Source: Ralstonia sp. UNC404CL21Col
GTDB lineage: Bacteria > Pseudomonadota > Gammaproteobacteria > Burkholderiales > Burkholderiaceae
NCBI RefSeq assembly: GCF_000620465.1
Contig: NZ_KK211140.1
Span: forward strand, 375,964 to 439,963
DNA: 64,000 nt
Reading direction: 5' to 3'
The notes under the pieces were generated by a model that saw only the letters and a list, made by a program, of their open reading frames with translations, ran no database searches and was not told the DNA's origin. A program made the position numbers and the translations under genes. Below are positions 26,801 to 34,954 of this stretch, in pieces (positions within the stretch are counted from its first letter, which is position 1; each line of letters opens with the position of its first letter).

Positions 26801-27930
26801 TGGCCGAGCGCGATCTGCAAACGCTCAACCGCCTGCTGGACGACACGCCCGATCGCATCCCGCTCTACAACCGCATCGATGCGAACACGCTTACGGACCG
26901 CCTGGGCGAGGCGCAGCGCCTGTCGTTCGAAGGCCTGACGACCGCACCCGACGACGAGCAGATTCACCAGCGCCTGCAGGAAACCCTGCTGACGAACGCG
27001 CAGGCGCTGGAGCCGCGCGAAACGTGGTTCAAGCAGGCGCCGCTCACGTACTTTGAAAGCAGCGCGGCTGCCGGCATCCGCCTGACCGATCACTACAGCA
27101 TGCTGGTGCGCGCCACGCAGCGGAACCAGCGCTCGACCGACGAGACGCAACTGACCGGCGTGCCCGCGCAGGACCGCCGCGTCGACTGGATCTCGCAGTA
27201 CCAGACGCAAGACAGCCAGTGGAAGGGCACGGTGGGCTGGCGCCAGGGGTTGGCGTCGTTCTATGCGTTCCGGCTGGATGGTTTGCTAGGGCAGACTGGC
27301 CCGTTCGGCACCGAGCTGTCGGTGGGGCGCAACCAGCCCGCCGAAGAAACCACGCAACTGCGCGTGGGCGGCGTGAAGGATCTAGTGTCGATCGGGGGCA
27401 ACTGGCGCCTGACGCAGCGCGAATACATCCGCGCCCGCATCGAAGGCAACCGCTTCTACGGTCAGGACCGTTCGTTCCTGGGCAGTGGCATGGTGTTCGA
27501 CGCCGAAGCCGGTTACCGCTTCCGGGTGGAATACCCCGACTACACGATCCGCGTGGTGGGCACGCGGGCGAACTACAGCGCTTCGGGCACGCCAAGCGCG
27601 TTGCTGGGGCGGCTGTTGCCGGCAGCGGCCACGGCGGATACGGCGCCCGATGCCACTGCCTTCATGCCGCAGTCGTTCACGCAGTTCGGGCTGCTGTTCG
27701 GCTTTGGCACGGACTATCTTGATCGCTATACCCGCGCGTGGCGGCCGTTCATGGATGTCGGGCTGCTGCATGACAACCGCGAAGGGTGGGGCACGCAACT
27801 CCAGCTGGGGGTGGCGGGCAGCGTGTTCGGCAACGACCATCTGGCGCTGGTGTTCAGCCATGCCTCCATCACGCGCGCCGGTACCTCACCGATGACGGAG
27901 ATCGGCCTGCGCTACCGCTGGCTCTACTGA
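23842..27930 (+). CDS. pelB: PelB, TPR-containing outer-membrane porin for Pel secretion
   Basis: The 1362-residue protein has a short N-terminal anchor helix (about 17-34), a long alpha-helical TPR-rich region (about 40-1000) and a C-terminal 16-strand beta-barrel (about 1050-1362) that ends in aromatic WLY. The TPRs bind PelA in the periplasm and the barrel exports the polymer. A Glu/Pro/Asp-rich linker sits near residues 905-935. It begins 14 nt inside pelA; pelC follows 36 nt later. Confidence 0.95.
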   Translation: MWSADLTPRERLLPPWLIGTLGALIGLALALMFPRERLEARLLEGGKVDALSVAYLEAWLRVRPNDGEFLSVLAAQYVRTGRLDEAEAMLNRMRALHDKSLEREALLLEIAIREQRAYALAPNDPQRASILNDLRGLLKQALDYRWTAAELEILAGKARALDQGAIAVQLYQRLAKQDVARAAQWQARTAEIALGVGEYRAAAAANFAAQASAKSLDEQRRYFIAGLKALQGGNLLDDAMTEAQRRAGPLLDDTETLRFLTRLALACNRPDLADQYARRLLHLSWRQTEEGIALAAGAARHDWTFAGRPEPLPSPTDAVFMDGPEGLARRQRHVARIRRVADKVSDGAAPAAATAQPTGTEAIARGIAPFNADDYDLAYRVFMSSGNLNDAMRVAEAAVRQRPDLKIWTERAAQVSEWNRQPMSALKYWLAYAQSTGDDAAWQNVLRLAPALNEDHAYLAGLRYQARRQPGDMKLLDQVIAAYERLGEPVEGLAYLNSIARGPHRQAILERYAMLAERAGKDDQAYDTYVRLQKEFGPNARYALKLANMLYVRAQFEQALSAMEVASKVASPTDDLYWRTFAQLARLNQRDDLSREAYRQLLIGGNAQPDDLSAMIDFYDASPIDAGRLAELAFHKSGTMASLQQAIYYYTRARAFRRIDGLLASLTPEQRRAAEQSPGVLGARAEYFRQSGHWDLAMRDLRRAVSLPDAGSDVKAAFLWGLLDSGQNDELKRALTLWRGEAENDSAYWGAYAAAGLQLFDANLALRFLGRQGKSMRNDPLWLLAFADAREMAGQADAAWRLRREAWWLLWRADGANGAGSTDRAENANAKDKAPASRRVGTRVVVGSNGAGNDAVPLEEGARTELRARRIALAQTFGSGDLAQRLLIELLRDDRRATRQAREGGSATVQKSELGDIDTLPPEPPEDPADKRKNTRVSDQLVSAVAKEAALGWALSQEANDLARAWLLQQYTRRMTRPAYAEISIALAERDLQTLNRLLDDTPDRIPLYNRIDANTLTDRLGEAQRLSFEGLTTAPDDEQIHQRLQETLLTNAQALEPRETWFKQAPLTYFESSAAAGIRLTDHYSMLVRATQRNQRSTDETQLTGVPAQDRRVDWISQYQTQDSQWKGTVGWRQGLASFYAFRLDGLLGQTGPFGTELSVGRNQPAEETTQLRVGGVKDLVSIGGNWRLTQREYIRARIEGNRFYGQDRSFLGSGMVFDAEAGYRFRVEYPDYTIRVVGTRANYSASGTPSALLGRLLPAAATADTAPDATAFMPQSFTQFGLLFGFGTDYLDRYTRAWRPFMDVGLLHDNREGWGTQLQLGVAGSVFGNDHLALVFSHASITRAGTSPMTEIGLRYRWLY

Positions 27931-27966
27931 CGACAAGCAAGAACAAGACAACGGGGAAGAAACGAC

Positions 27967-28563
27967 ATGAAGCACACAACGGAAGACTCCAGGGAGAACG
28001 CGATGACACCCTTGATCAACACGATGAAAGCCGGCCGCCGGCGCTGGCTGGCGCTGGCAGCAGGCGTTGGTGCAGCGCTGGCGTTGTCCGCCTGCGCGGT
28101 GGTCGACAGCGCGCGTGCGCCGGCAACCAGCGCATCCGACGCCTGGGTCGTGCTGCCCATCGTCAACTACACCGAAACGCCGCAGGCCGGCCTGCGTGCC
28201 GAGACGATCGCGGCCAGCATCCTGAAGGCGCGTGGGTTCTCCAACCTGAAGCAATATCCGGCCAACCTGAACAGCGAATCGCTGTTCGAGCCGGCCGAGC
28301 GCGAGGCCGTATCGCGCGCGCTGGATTGGGCGCGCGGCGAGAAAGCGCGCTACGCGCTGACCGGCGCCGTGGACGAGTGGCGCTATAAGGTCGGCGTGGA
28401 TGGCGAACCCGCCGTGGGCATCACGCTACAGGTGATTGATGTGCAGACCGGCAACGTGATCTGGAGCGCAGCGGGCAGCCGCACCGGCTGGAGCCGCGAT
28501 GCCGTGTCGGCGGTGGCGCAGAAGCTGCTGCGCGAACTGCTCTCGCCGCTGGGCCGGGGCTGA
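27967..28563 (+). CDS. pelC: PelC, outer-membrane lipoprotein of the Pel export complex
   Basis: The 198-residue lipoprotein carries a lipobox LSAC with Cys43 (counting from ATG 27967). ATG 28003, behind AGGGAG, is an equally good start and gives a more usual signal peptide. PelC forms a dodecameric ring under the PelB barrel that guides the cationic polymer; the mature part (WVVLPIVNYTETPQAG, VTLQVIDVQTGNVIWS-type strands) fits this family. Its stop overlaps the pelD start by one base. Confidence 0.92.
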   Translation: MKHTTEDSRENAMTPLINTMKAGRRRWLALAAGVGAALALSACAVVDSARAPATSASDAWVVLPIVNYTETPQAGLRAETIAASILKARGFSNLKQYPANLNSESLFEPAEREAVSRALDWARGEKARYALTGAVDEWRYKVGVDGEPAVGITLQVIDVQTGNVIWSAAGSRTGWSRDAVSAVAQKLLRELLSPLGRG

Positions 28564-30062
28564 TGAAGACCGAGTCTGCAGGTTCCGCCCAATCGGCCTC
28601 GGCATCGGCGTCGGCGTCGGCAGGCCGCGTCGCCCCCGATGCGGGCGGCCAGGGCGGGCGCAATGAGCGTCGGCGCAACGCGCAGGGCATTGGCGCGTCG
28701 ACCTGGTATGGGCGGCTGATTGCCCCGGCGGTGTCCAGCCCGAGCGCTGTGCTCGAAACGCTGGGCGCAGTGGTGGCGGCCATCGGCATCGTGTGGCTGT
28801 TCGTGCCCGACAACCCGCTGCTGCTCGGCTACGGTTTTCCGTGGATGTGGCTGGTGCCGCTCATCCTGGCGCTGCGCTACGGCACGCTGCTCGGCGCGCT
28901 GGCCGCGCTGGTGGTGCTGGGCGCCTGGGCCGTGTTCTACGGACAGACGGCCGCCGCCGGCAGCTTCCCGCGCATGTACTTCCTGGGCGGCCTGATGCTG
29001 GTGTTGATTGGCGGGCAGTACGGCGATATCTGGGGCGCACGGCTGTCGCGCGCCCGCACCGTCAACGGCTACCTGAACGACCGGCTGGCGGCGCTCACCA
29101 AGAACCACTTCCTGCTGCGCCTGTCGCACGAGCGCCTGGAAAACGACCTGCTGGCCAAGCCGACCACGCTGCGCGACACGCTCACGCAGCTGCGCAATAT
29201 CGCGCTGGCCGCGCGCGAGCACGGCGCGGGCGACAACGCGCCTGACGTGGCGCAGCTGCCCGGCGCCGAGCCCTTCCTGCAATGGACGGCACAGGCCTGC
29301 CAGCTGGAAGTGGCGGCCATGGTGCGTGTAACGGGCAACCGCATCGATACCGAACCGGTCGCCCGCGTCGGCACGCCGTTCGATATCGTTGCCGATGATC
29401 CGCTGATCCGCCATTGCATCGACACCCATACGCTCGGCCACCCGCAGGCGCCCGAGCTGCGGAATGTGAACAACCCGGAAGACAGCTCGCGCTACGTGGC
29501 GTGCGCGCCCGTGCTGTCGGGTGCGGACGAGCTGATCGGCCTGCTCGTCGTGCACCAGATGCCGTTCCTCTCGCTGTCGTACGAGAACCTGCAGTTCCTG
29601 CTGGTGCTGCTCGGCTATTACGCCGACGGCGTGCGCCACCTCACCGTCAGCTCCGAGATCCTGGACCTCGTGCCCGACGCGCCGTACGAGTTCGCGCTCG
29701 ATCTCGGCCGGCTGGCGCGCCTGCATCGCGATACCGGCATCGACTCGTCGGTGGTGGCGCTCATTTTCGACAAGGACGAGACCAGCGACGCGCTGTTCGA
29801 GAGCGTGGTGCGCAGCCGCCGCGCGCTGGATGTGGTGTGGCAGGCCAACGGCAAGAACCGCCGCGCCATCATCACGCTGATGCCGCTGTCGGGCGCGGGG
29901 GCCGTGTCGGCCTATCTGGTGCGCATTGAAGACAGCCTGCGCGCGCAGTTCGGCGTCGATTTCGAAGGCGGGCGCATCAGCGTGCAGACCTTGCACGTGA
30001 CCGGCGAGCATCCGGGCGAAGCGCTGCAGCGCTTCCTCTCGCGCTGCCATCTCGATGCATAG
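28563..30062 (+). CDS. pelD: PelD, c-di-GMP-binding inner-membrane regulator of Pel synthesis
   Basis: The 499-residue protein has four N-terminal membrane segments (about 60-155), a GAF domain (about 210-345) and a degenerate GGDEF domain (about 355-490). The inhibitory-site-like motif RxxD is present as Arg420-Ala-Leu-Asp423, which in Pseudomonas PelD binds cyclic di-GMP and switches on synthesis. No GGDEF catalytic signature remains, so it is a receptor, not a cyclase. It starts on the last base of the pelC stop codon. Confidence 0.94.
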   Translation: MKTESAGSAQSASASASASAGRVAPDAGGQGGRNERRRNAQGIGASTWYGRLIAPAVSSPSAVLETLGAVVAAIGIVWLFVPDNPLLLGYGFPWMWLVPLILALRYGTLLGALAALVVLGAWAVFYGQTAAAGSFPRMYFLGGLMLVLIGGQYGDIWGARLSRARTVNGYLNDRLAALTKNHFLLRLSHERLENDLLAKPTTLRDTLTQLRNIALAAREHGAGDNAPDVAQLPGAEPFLQWTAQACQLEVAAMVRVTGNRIDTEPVARVGTPFDIVADDPLIRHCIDTHTLGHPQAPELRNVNNPEDSSRYVACAPVLSGADELIGLLVVHQMPFLSLSYENLQFLLVLLGYYADGVRHLTVSSEILDLVPDAPYEFALDLGRLARLHRDTGIDSSVVALIFDKDETSDALFESVVRSRRALDVVWQANGKNRRAIITLMPLSGAGAVSAYLVRIEDSLRAQFGVDFEGGRISVQTLHVTGEHPGEALQRFLSRCHLDA

Positions 30063-30087
30063 GGGCGCATAGGCATGCGGATCGACC

Positions 30088-31074
30088 ATGTTTAAGCTCA
30101 CGCTCGGCGGCATCTCGGCCCAGATTGCGGCAGTGGCGATGGCGCTGCATGCCGGCAACAGCCTTGCGCTGCTGCTGTCGTGCCTGATGCTGCAGGGCAC
30201 TGCCGCGGCGCTGATCGGGCTGGCTGCGTGGCGCTTGCTGCCGCGCCGTTATCGCGTGCCGTTCGTGTGGACGTATGGCTACCTGACGGCGCTGTGCTTT
30301 TTCGTACCGGTGGCCGGTGGCCTGCTGGTGCTCGGCAGCCTGCTGCTGGGCAAGTTGTTCCCCAAGCCCGAAGACGACAAGGACATCGCCGAGATCGGCC
30401 TGCCGGTTTTTGTGGCCCATTTGATCTCGCGCGTGACGCACGGGGGCGGGGCGCGGCTGCGTGCGCAGCTCAGCAACGAGCGCGCGCCGGTGCAAAGCCG
30501 CATGACGGCGCTGGTGGCCATGCAGTCGATGCCCACGCGCACGGCCAGCCCGGTGCTGCGCGACCTGCTGGCCGACCCGGTGGACGATATCCGCCTGCTG
30601 GCCTACGGCATGCTCGACAACGCCGAGAAGGTGCTCACGCAGAAGATCCTGGCCGAGCTGCCGCGCCTGGAAGAAGCCACCACGCCCGAGGCGCGCTACG
30701 AGATCAACAAGCGCCTGGCCGACCTGTACTGGGAGCTGATCTACCAGAACCTGGTGCAGGGCGACGTGTACCGCTACACCGCCGAGCAGGTCGAACGCTA
30801 TGCCAGCGCCGCGCTCGACATCCAGCCGGACAACGCCGCCCTGTGGTACATGCGCGGTCGGCTTGCCCTGTCGCGCCGCGAGCCCGATGTGGCCGAGTCC
30901 CACCTGCGCCGCGCTGAATCCCTCGGCTTCCCGCGGGACCGCCTGCTGCCGCCGCTGGCCGAAGCCTGCTACCTGCGCCGCGACTATGCCGGCGCGCGCG
31001 CCGCGCTGGCACAGTTCTCCAGCCGGTCTCCGCTGCCGTTGCTGCGCCCGCTGTTGCGCTACTGGACATCATGA
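30088..31074 (+). CDS. pelE: PelE, inner-membrane TPR protein of Pel synthesis
   Basis: The 328-residue protein has two or three N-terminal membrane helices (about 10-95) and a C-terminal TPR-like region (about 200-325, ALDIQPDNAALWYMRGRLALSRREPD). This matches PelE, part of the PelDEFG synthase complex. No strong ribosome-binding site is seen at ATG 30088, 25 nt after pelD. It overlaps pelF by four bases (ATGA). Confidence 0.9.
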   Translation: MFKLTLGGISAQIAAVAMALHAGNSLALLLSCLMLQGTAAALIGLAAWRLLPRRYRVPFVWTYGYLTALCFFVPVAGGLLVLGSLLLGKLFPKPEDDKDIAEIGLPVFVAHLISRVTHGGGARLRAQLSNERAPVQSRMTALVAMQSMPTRTASPVLRDLLADPVDDIRLLAYGMLDNAEKVLTQKILAELPRLEEATTPEARYEINKRLADLYWELIYQNLVQGDVYRYTAEQVERYASAALDIQPDNAALWYMRGRLALSRREPDVAESHLRRAESLGFPRDRLLPPLAEACYLRRDYAGARAALAQFSSRSPLPLLRPLLRYWTS

Positions 31075-32693
31075 GTACCGACAACTTTCCTCGTGCCCAG
31101 TCCGCCGATGTTGCGCTGCTGCTCGAAGGGACTTTTCCCTACGTGAGCGGCGGGGTGTCGAGCTGGGTCAACCAGATGATCCGGGCGTTTCCGGACATTC
31201 GCTTCGCCATCGTCTTCATCGGCAGCCGCCGTGAGGATTACGGCAAGCCCGTCTACTCCATTCCGGACAACGTGGTGCACCTGGAGTGCCACTACCTGTA
31301 CGACTTTCCGCCGCCGCCGCTGGTGCAGGCCAGTGGTGGCGATACCGCCGCGTTCGAGCGCTCGCGCAAGCTGCACGACGCGCTGCGCAATCCGGCCAAC
31401 AAGGGCGAGACGGCCGAGCTGATCCGCGCCTCGATCGCCGACCTGCGCGACGATGGGCCGCTGGCGGAGGAACAGTTCCTCTACAGCCACCGCGCGTGGG
31501 ACATGATGACGGACTACTACCGGCGCTATTGCACCGACCCGTCGTTCACCGACTACTTCTGGACCGTGCGCATCATGCACAAGCCGCTGTGGCAGCTTGT
31601 GCGCATTGCAGAAAACCTCATCCCGGTGAAGGTGTTCCACACCATCTCGACCGGCTATGCGGGGTTCCTGGGCGCGCTGCTGCGTTACAGGCGCGGGCGG
31701 CCGCTGCTGGTGTCGGAGCACGGCATCTATACCAAGGAACGCAAGATCGACCTGTTCCAGAGCCAGTGGATTCGCGACAACCGCAGCATCTTCGAAAAGG
31801 ACATCGCGCAGATCAGCTATTTCCGTGACCTGTGGGTGCGGTTTTTCGAGACCATGGGCCGGGTCTGCTATGACGCGGCCGAAGACATCGTCGCGCTGTA
31901 CGAAGGCAACCGGCAGCGGCAGGTCATCGACGGCGCGCCGGCCGAGAAGACACGCAGCATTCCCAACGGCATCAACCTGCCGCGCCTGGCTGCGCTGCGC
32001 GAGAAGCGGCAGGCCAGCGTGCCGCGCGTGATGTGCCTGATCGGGCGGGTGGTGCCCATCAAGGACGTGAAGACGTTCATCCGCGCGATGCTGACCATCA
32101 CGCGCGAGATGCCCGATGCGGAAGGCTGGATTGCCGGCCCGGAAGACGAAGATCCGGAATACGCGCAGGAATGCCACAGCCTGGCTGAAAGCCTGGGCTT
32201 GGGCGACCGCATCAAGTTCCTGGGCTTCCAGAAGATCGACGACATCCTGCCGAAGGTGGGCGTGCTCGTGCTGAGTTCGATCAGCGAGGCGCTGCCGCTC
32301 GTGGTGCTGGAAGGGTTTGCCGCGGGCGTGCCGTCCGTCACCACGGATGTGGGTTCGTGCCGGCAGTTGCTGTTCGGGCTGGACGGCGAAGACGCGGCGC
32401 TGGGCGCGGCCGGCGCCGTGGTGCGCATTGCCGACCCGGCTGCCCTGGCGGCCGAAGTGCTGACGCTGCTGCGCGATGAAACGCGCTGGCATGCGGCCCA
32501 GGCGGCCGGCATCGCCCGGGTGGAGCGCTACTACACGCAAGAGATGATGGTCGGCAGTTACCGCGAGCTGTACACGCGCCTGCAGACCTTGCCCGACCTG
32601 AGTACCGAGCACGGCGCCAAGGCCGCCTCTGCCGCTGCGGCGGCCTGCCCGTACCACGCCCAGCAGAACAAGCCACATGAGGGAGCCCGCTGA
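31071..32693 (+). CDS. pelF: PelF, glycosyltransferase making the Pel polymer
   Basis: The 540-residue GT4-type glycosyltransferase has the N-terminal LLLEGTFPYVSGGVSSWVNQMI segment typical of PelF, a nucleotide-sugar domain around VMCLIGRVVPIKDVKTFIRAM, and the donor-site E-x7-E region SSISEALPLVVLEGFAAGVPSV. PelF is cytosolic and uses UDP-GalNAc in the known systems. It overlaps pelE by 4 nt and pelG by one base. Confidence 0.96.
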   Translation: MSTDNFPRAQSADVALLLEGTFPYVSGGVSSWVNQMIRAFPDIRFAIVFIGSRREDYGKPVYSIPDNVVHLECHYLYDFPPPPLVQASGGDTAAFERSRKLHDALRNPANKGETAELIRASIADLRDDGPLAEEQFLYSHRAWDMMTDYYRRYCTDPSFTDYFWTVRIMHKPLWQLVRIAENLIPVKVFHTISTGYAGFLGALLRYRRGRPLLVSEHGIYTKERKIDLFQSQWIRDNRSIFEKDIAQISYFRDLWVRFFETMGRVCYDAAEDIVALYEGNRQRQVIDGAPAEKTRSIPNGINLPRLAALREKRQASVPRVMCLIGRVVPIKDVKTFIRAMLTITREMPDAEGWIAGPEDEDPEYAQECHSLAESLGLGDRIKFLGFQKIDDILPKVGVLVLSSISEALPLVVLEGFAAGVPSVTTDVGSCRQLLFGLDGEDAALGAAGAVVRIADPAALAAEVLTLLRDETRWHAAQAAGIARVERYYTQEMMVGSYRELYTRLQTLPDLSTEHGAKAASAAAAACPYHAQQNKPHEGAR

Positions 32694-34063
32694 TGGCCGG
32701 CATTGGTTTTGAGCTGCGCAAGATGCTCAAGCGCGACAGCCTGCTCGGGCTGCTGCGTGCCTACACCTACGCCGGCATCATCAGTTCCGGGCCGTGGATT
32801 CTCTCCATCGTGGGGATTCTGCTGATCGGTATCCTCAGCCTGCCGTTCGTCATTCCCGGCTCGCTCATCACGCAGTTCCAGGTGTCGGTTACCTACCTGA
32901 TTGCGATCAGCCTGATCCTGACCGGGCCCCTGCAGCTTGCCTTCACGCGGTTCACGTCCGACCGCCTGTTCGAGAAACGCGACGACCTGATCCTGCCCAA
33001 CTACCACGCCGTGTCGCTTGTGATGACGCTGGTGGCCGGTGGCCTGGGGCTGCTCGTCATCCTCTTTGCGTTTCCGCAGCAATCGGCCATCTACCGGCTG
33101 CTGATGCTGGCCGGTTTCGTGGTCATGGCCAACATCTGGATCGCGGTGATCTTCCTGTCGGGCATGAAGCAGTACAAGGCGATCGTGTGGATCTTCCTGA
33201 TCGGCTACACGCTCACTGTGCTGCTGGCGCTGCTGTTCAACCGGCTCGGGCTGGAAGGGCTGCTGCTGGGCTTCGTCACGGGGCAGCTGTGCCTGCTGAT
33301 CGGCATGGCCGCGCTCATCTACCGCAATTTCAGCGGCCGGCGCTTCCTGTCGTTCGAGGTGTTCGACCGGCGGTTCGCGTATCCGTCGCTCATGCTGATC
33401 GGGCTGCTGTACAACCTTGGCATCTGGCTCGACAAGTTCATGTTCTGGTATGCGCCGGGCACGGGGCAGCAGGTGATCGGCCCGCTGAATGCGTCGGTCA
33501 TCTATGACATTCCGGTGTTCCTGGCCTACCTCGGCATCATTCCCGGCATGGCCGTGTTCCTGGTGCGCATCGAGACGGATTTCGTCGAGTACTACGACGC
33601 CTTCTACGACGCCGTGCGCGGCGGCGCCTCGCTTGAGCACATCGAAGACATGCGCAACACGATGGTGCAGACCATCCGCGCGGGCCTGTACGAGATCGTG
33701 AAGATCCAGGCAATGGCCGCGCTGGTGCTGTTTGCCGTCGGCGCCTCGGTGCTGCGCGCGCTGCAGATTTCCGAGCTGTACCTGCCGCTGCTGTATGTCG
33801 ACACCATTGCCGCGAGCTTGCAGGTGGTGTTCCTGGGCGTGGTGAACATCTTCTTCTACCTCGACCGGCGCCGCGTGGTGCTGGCGCTGACGGCGGCGTT
33901 TGTGGTGCTCAACGGCGCGCTGACCTGGATGACGCTGCAGCTTGGCCCCGCCTGGTACGGATACGGATTTGCCGTCTCGCTGCTGTTGGTGGTGATGGCC
34001 AGCCTCGTGATCCTGGACCGCAAGCTGGATCGGCTGGAATACGAGACGTTCATGTTGCAGTAA
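32693..34063 (+). CDS. pelG: PelG, polytopic membrane protein of Pel synthesis/translocation
   Basis: The 456-residue protein has about 12 predicted membrane helices and the characteristic opening MAGIGFELRKMLKRDSLLG. PelG belongs to the MOP/MATE-like flippase superfamily and, with PelD, PelE and PelF, forms the synthase that moves the polymer across the inner membrane. It is the last gene of the operon and is followed 72 nt later by a strong terminator. Confidence 0.96.
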   Translation: MAGIGFELRKMLKRDSLLGLLRAYTYAGIISSGPWILSIVGILLIGILSLPFVIPGSLITQFQVSVTYLIAISLILTGPLQLAFTRFTSDRLFEKRDDLILPNYHAVSLVMTLVAGGLGLLVILFAFPQQSAIYRLLMLAGFVVMANIWIAVIFLSGMKQYKAIVWIFLIGYTLTVLLALLFNRLGLEGLLLGFVTGQLCLLIGMAALIYRNFSGRRFLSFEVFDRRFAYPSLMLIGLLYNLGIWLDKFMFWYAPGTGQQVIGPLNASVIYDIPVFLAYLGIIPGMAVFLVRIETDFVEYYDAFYDAVRGGASLEHIEDMRNTMVQTIRAGLYEIVKIQAMAALVLFAVGASVLRALQISELYLPLLYVDTIAASLQVVFLGVVNIFFYLDRRRVVLALTAAFVVLNGALTWMTLQLGPAWYGYGFAVSLLLVVMASLVILDRKLDRLEYETFMLQ

Positions 34064-34135
34064 GGGTGCCCGACAGCCTCCGCTGCCGTCCGGAACCCCG
34101 CCCGCAACACTTCACCCCCCGTTCACGACCCTTCA

Positions 34136-34179
34136 AGCCTCGCGCACGGCGCTCCAAGCGCCAGCCGCGAGGCTTTTTG
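34136..34179 (+). terminator. Terminator of the pel operon
   Basis: AGCCTCGCG (34136-34144) pairs with CGCGAGGCT (34166-34174); inside it GGCGCT (34148-34153) pairs with AGCGCC (34157-34162). TTTTT follows. The 3' arm plus T-run reads GAGGCTTTTTGCTC, close to the core of the repeats that follow. Confidence 0.88.
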
Positions 34180-34283
34180 CTCTGCGCGTGCTGCTTTTTG
34201 CAGCAACACCATGACGCTTTTTGCTCCGTCATCGGAGCCTGGAGGCTGGCGCGCCGGGCTTTGTGGTCCACGCGTGGGGGTTC

Positions 34284-34625
34284 GAACTCGGCCATCGGCA
34301 CTTTTTGCTCGAAAATTTCGAGTTCTGAACTCGGAGGTCGGAGCTTTGCACCCCATGGATGGCGTTTTGAACTCGACAGATGGAGCTCTGAGCTCGACGG
34401 TAGGAGCTTTTTGCTCGGCGGATGGAGCTCCGAGCTCGACTGCCCGAGCTTTTTACTCGACGGATGGAGCTCCGAGCTCGGCGGCCTGAGCTTTTTGCTC
34501 GGCGAATGGAGCTCTGAGCTCGGCGGCCCGAGCTTTTTGCTCGACGGATGGAGCTCTGAGCTCGACTTGTCGAGCTTTTTGCTCCACGGATGCGGTTCTG
34601 AACTCGGCAGCCCGAGCTGCTCGCT
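34284..34625. repeat. 42-bp degenerate tandem repeat array downstream of pelG
   Basis: Successive units begin GAACTCG or GAGCTCG at 34284 (43 bp), 34327 (42 bp), 34369 (21 bp, half unit), 34390, 34432, 34474, 34516 and 34558 (each 42 bp), with a decaying partial unit from 34600. Each full unit contains a GAGC-TTTTT-GCTC mini-hairpin and a GGAGCTCYGAGCTC segment. Because 42 is a multiple of three, several frames stay open on both strands, but none looks like a gene. Isolated CTTTTTGCTC copies occur upstream at 34172-34240. From 34626 to 34954 I see nothing definite; a GCCGATTC at 34811-34818 resembles a flagellar-sigma -10 box without its -35. Confidence 0.9.
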
Positions 34626-34954
34626 GCTTCCTCGCCGCGTAGAGAGCAGCCCTGACGGTAGATGGCGTGCCGTGTCCCCTCCACCGAGCCGACTGGGCGA
34701 ACACTGCCCGGCAGACGTGGCTTCAGATTCTTCACTTCGATCCGATAGGAAAGAAGGGCCTCTTTGAGGGAATGGTTTCTCGCACCCCTCGTCCCAATCA
34801 AGATTTCTTGGCCGATTCGTTTTCTCTATTGCGCATCGCTTGGCTGCCGCTCCGGCGCTGAACTCACCACCCGGACTGCTGTGCAGCTGACGAAGCATCG
34901 GCGGAGAGCGTCAGCAGACCAGGGCCACGCGGGTGGCGAAGGGAACGGAACACA

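Noticed and set aside
34795-34830. Flagellar sigma-28 promoter before the chemoreceptor
   Set aside because: GCCGATTC resembles the -10, but there is no TAAAGTTT-like -35 at the proper distance.
34050-34898. Minus-strand 282-codon frame with 14-residue Ser/Glu/Leu/Lys repeats over the 42-bp array, and a plus-strand 233-codon frame over the same DNA
   Set aside because: Repeats whose length is a multiple of three keep several frames open on both strands. Neither frame has a ribosome-binding site, and the frames run into non-repeat DNA without any recognisable domain.
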